Source: Roseomonas sp. (lineage in GTDB: Bacteria > Pseudomonadota > Alphaproteobacteria > Acetobacterales > Acetobacteraceae). From it: a DNA stretch of 32,154 nucleotides. Of the stretch, positions 31,457 to 32,154 are shown piece after piece. Position 1 is the first letter of the stretch; each line of letters begins with the position of its first letter. The translations under genes were made by a program, and so were the position numbers. The DNA lies in NCBI GenBank assembly GCA_020249125.1, contig JADCGG010000178.1, positions 1-32,154 of the forward strand, given 5' to 3'. The notes beneath the pieces were generated by a model. That model saw only the letters and a list, made by a program, of their open reading frames with translations. It searched no databases and was not told the DNA's origin.

Positions 31457-31585
31457 GCGGCGCTTCCTCAAGTCGTTTTGGGCGATGTGCCTCGCCGTTT
31501 CGGAATGCAGCCTAAAACAAGCCAGCGCGAAAGGTGAAGGGGGGTGGGCCTTGCCAGGGGGCGCTTCTGCCCTGATGCTTCCGCC

Positions 31586-32154
31586 GTGACCCCTTCCGCC
31601 AGATTAGCCGCGGCGATTGAGCTGCTGAGTGCGCTCGAAGCCCAATGCTTTGCCCCCGATGCCCGTCGCCGCCCCGCCGATGCCGTGGCCAGCGATTTTT
31701 TCCGCGCCCGGCGCTTCATTGGCGGCGGGGATCGGCGGAGCGTCAGCGAATGGGTCTGGGGCGTGGTGCGGCAAAGGCTGCGGCTGGATTGGAACCTGGC
31801 GCGGCTGCCGGCTGACCCATCACCACGGCTATTGCTGCTGGCCTATCTGGTGCTGGTGGCACGCTGGACCGAAGCCGATATTGGCCGCGGCTTTTCTGGT
31901 GAGCGCTACGGCGCGGCCCCGCCCAATGCGGCGGAAGCCCGCGCGGTGCGCATCATGGCCGGGCGAGAGCTTATGCACCCGGATATGCCCGAAGCGGTGC
32001 GCTTCAACCTGCCGGAATGGCTGCTGCCCGATTTCAAGGCGCGTTTCGGGGCGGATCTGGCTGCCGAAGCGGCTGCCATGGAAGAACCGGCTGGGCTTGA
32101 TCTGCGCGCCAATCTGCTGCGCGGCACAAGGGCGGAAGCCGCCGCCGCCCTGGC
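31586..32154 (+). CDS. rsmB: RsmB/NOP family 16S rRNA (cytosine-C5) methyltransferase, N-terminal part, cut by window edge
   Basis: The frame is open from GTG at 31586 to the right edge and is missing from the ORF track. It starts MTPSARLAAAIELLSALEAQ and continues DFFRARRFIGGGDRRSVSEW, VRFNLPEWLLPDFKARFG and PAGLDLRANLLRG. This is the NusB-like N-terminal RNA-binding region and pre-methyltransferase segment of RsmB/RsmF proteins, which methylate C967 of 16S rRNA. The start is not decided: GTG at 31544, preceded by AAGGTGAAGGGG, is in frame and has the better ribosome-binding site, but 31586 aligns better with the family. The catalytic domain lies beyond the window. Confidence 0.85.
   Translation, partial: MTPSARLAAAIELLSALEAQCFAPDARRRPADAVASDFFRARRFIGGGDRRSVSEWVWGVVRQRLRLDWNLARLPADPSPRLLLLAYLVLVARWTEADIGRGFSGERYGAAPPNAAEARAVRIMAGRELMHPDMPEAVRFNLPEWLLPDFKARFGADLAAEAAAMEEPAGLDLRANLLRGTRAEAAAAL

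Noticed and set aside
30374-31537. 387-residue plus-strand ORF
   Set aside because: It is exactly antisense to the LLM oxidoreductase, which has strong family motifs.
1-32154. CRISPR array, insertion sequence, prophage or toxin-antitoxin pair
   Set aside because: No regularly spaced repeats, transposase or integrase motifs, phage structural genes, or paired small toxin/antitoxin ORFs were found.

Overview
The window is GC-rich, densely coded chromosomal DNA of an alphaproteobacterium, most likely a member of the Acetobacteraceae/Rhodospirillales (Roseomonas-like). This is inferred from the gene families present (orphan Bug-type solute receptors, the tadA/rluB/rsmD cluster, DUF1194, DUF2842, HupE) and from codon use. 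There are no IS elements, CRISPR arrays or prophage structural genes. Both edges cut a gene: a Bug receptor on the left and an RsmB-type rRNA methyltransferase on the right.

Layout. 1-4.8 kb (minus): a glutamine amidotransferase, rluB and rsmD in a tightly overlapping run, followed by Bug receptor, dienelactone hydrolase and a second Bug receptor. 4.9-7.8 kb (plus): tadA, a DUF4214 protein, a DegT-type sugar aminotransferase and a Tat-exported DUF1194 protein. 7.9-8.8 kb: a lone abortive-infection (Abi_C) gene lying between two hairpins in the gap between convergent host genes. 9-11.5 kb (minus): apt overlapping a LOV-domain hybrid histidine kinase with all flavin-contact residues, so a probable blue-light receptor. 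11.6-14.5 kb: DUF2842, mlaC, a DUF4386 membrane protein and a MipA/OmpV outer-membrane protein. 14.5-14.9 kb: a non-coding stretch with palindromes. 14.9-17.8 kb (minus): psd, pssA, a dual-specificity phosphatase and a PhyH dioxygenase, a phosphatidylethanolamine operon with two unusual additions. 17.8-20.7 kb: a small unknown protein, a LysM/Ig-like envelope protein, and a convergent cytochrome b561 and cytochrome c' pair. 20.8 kb: tRNA-Pro(CGG) with a recognisable promoter. 21.1-23 kb: two membrane proteins divergent from a TetR regulator across a perfect operator palindrome. 23-24 kb: an orphan fragment resembling the 3' end of the PhyH gene, then a lipoprotein of unknown role. 24.1-28.4 kb: HupE, and a plus-strand run of pentapeptide protein, UvrD-type helicase and prmA joined by 1-4 nt overlaps. 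28.4-30.1 kb: a miniature flagellar-rod-like protein and a lone AlbA_2 (Schlafen-like) gene. 30.3-32.1 kb: an LLM-class flavin oxidoreductase divergent from rsmB.

Most of the window is housekeeping: RNA modification, phospholipid synthesis, purine salvage and DNA repair. The accessory candidates are the Abi_C gene, the AlbA_2 gene, the DUF4386/MipA segment and the 23-24 kb lipoprotein segment. I do not see a multi-gene new defence system. The strongest leads are the LOV kinase translationally overlapped with apt, the Abi_C and AlbA_2 singletons, the 104-residue flagellar-like protein, and the phosphatase in the phosphatidylethanolamine operon.
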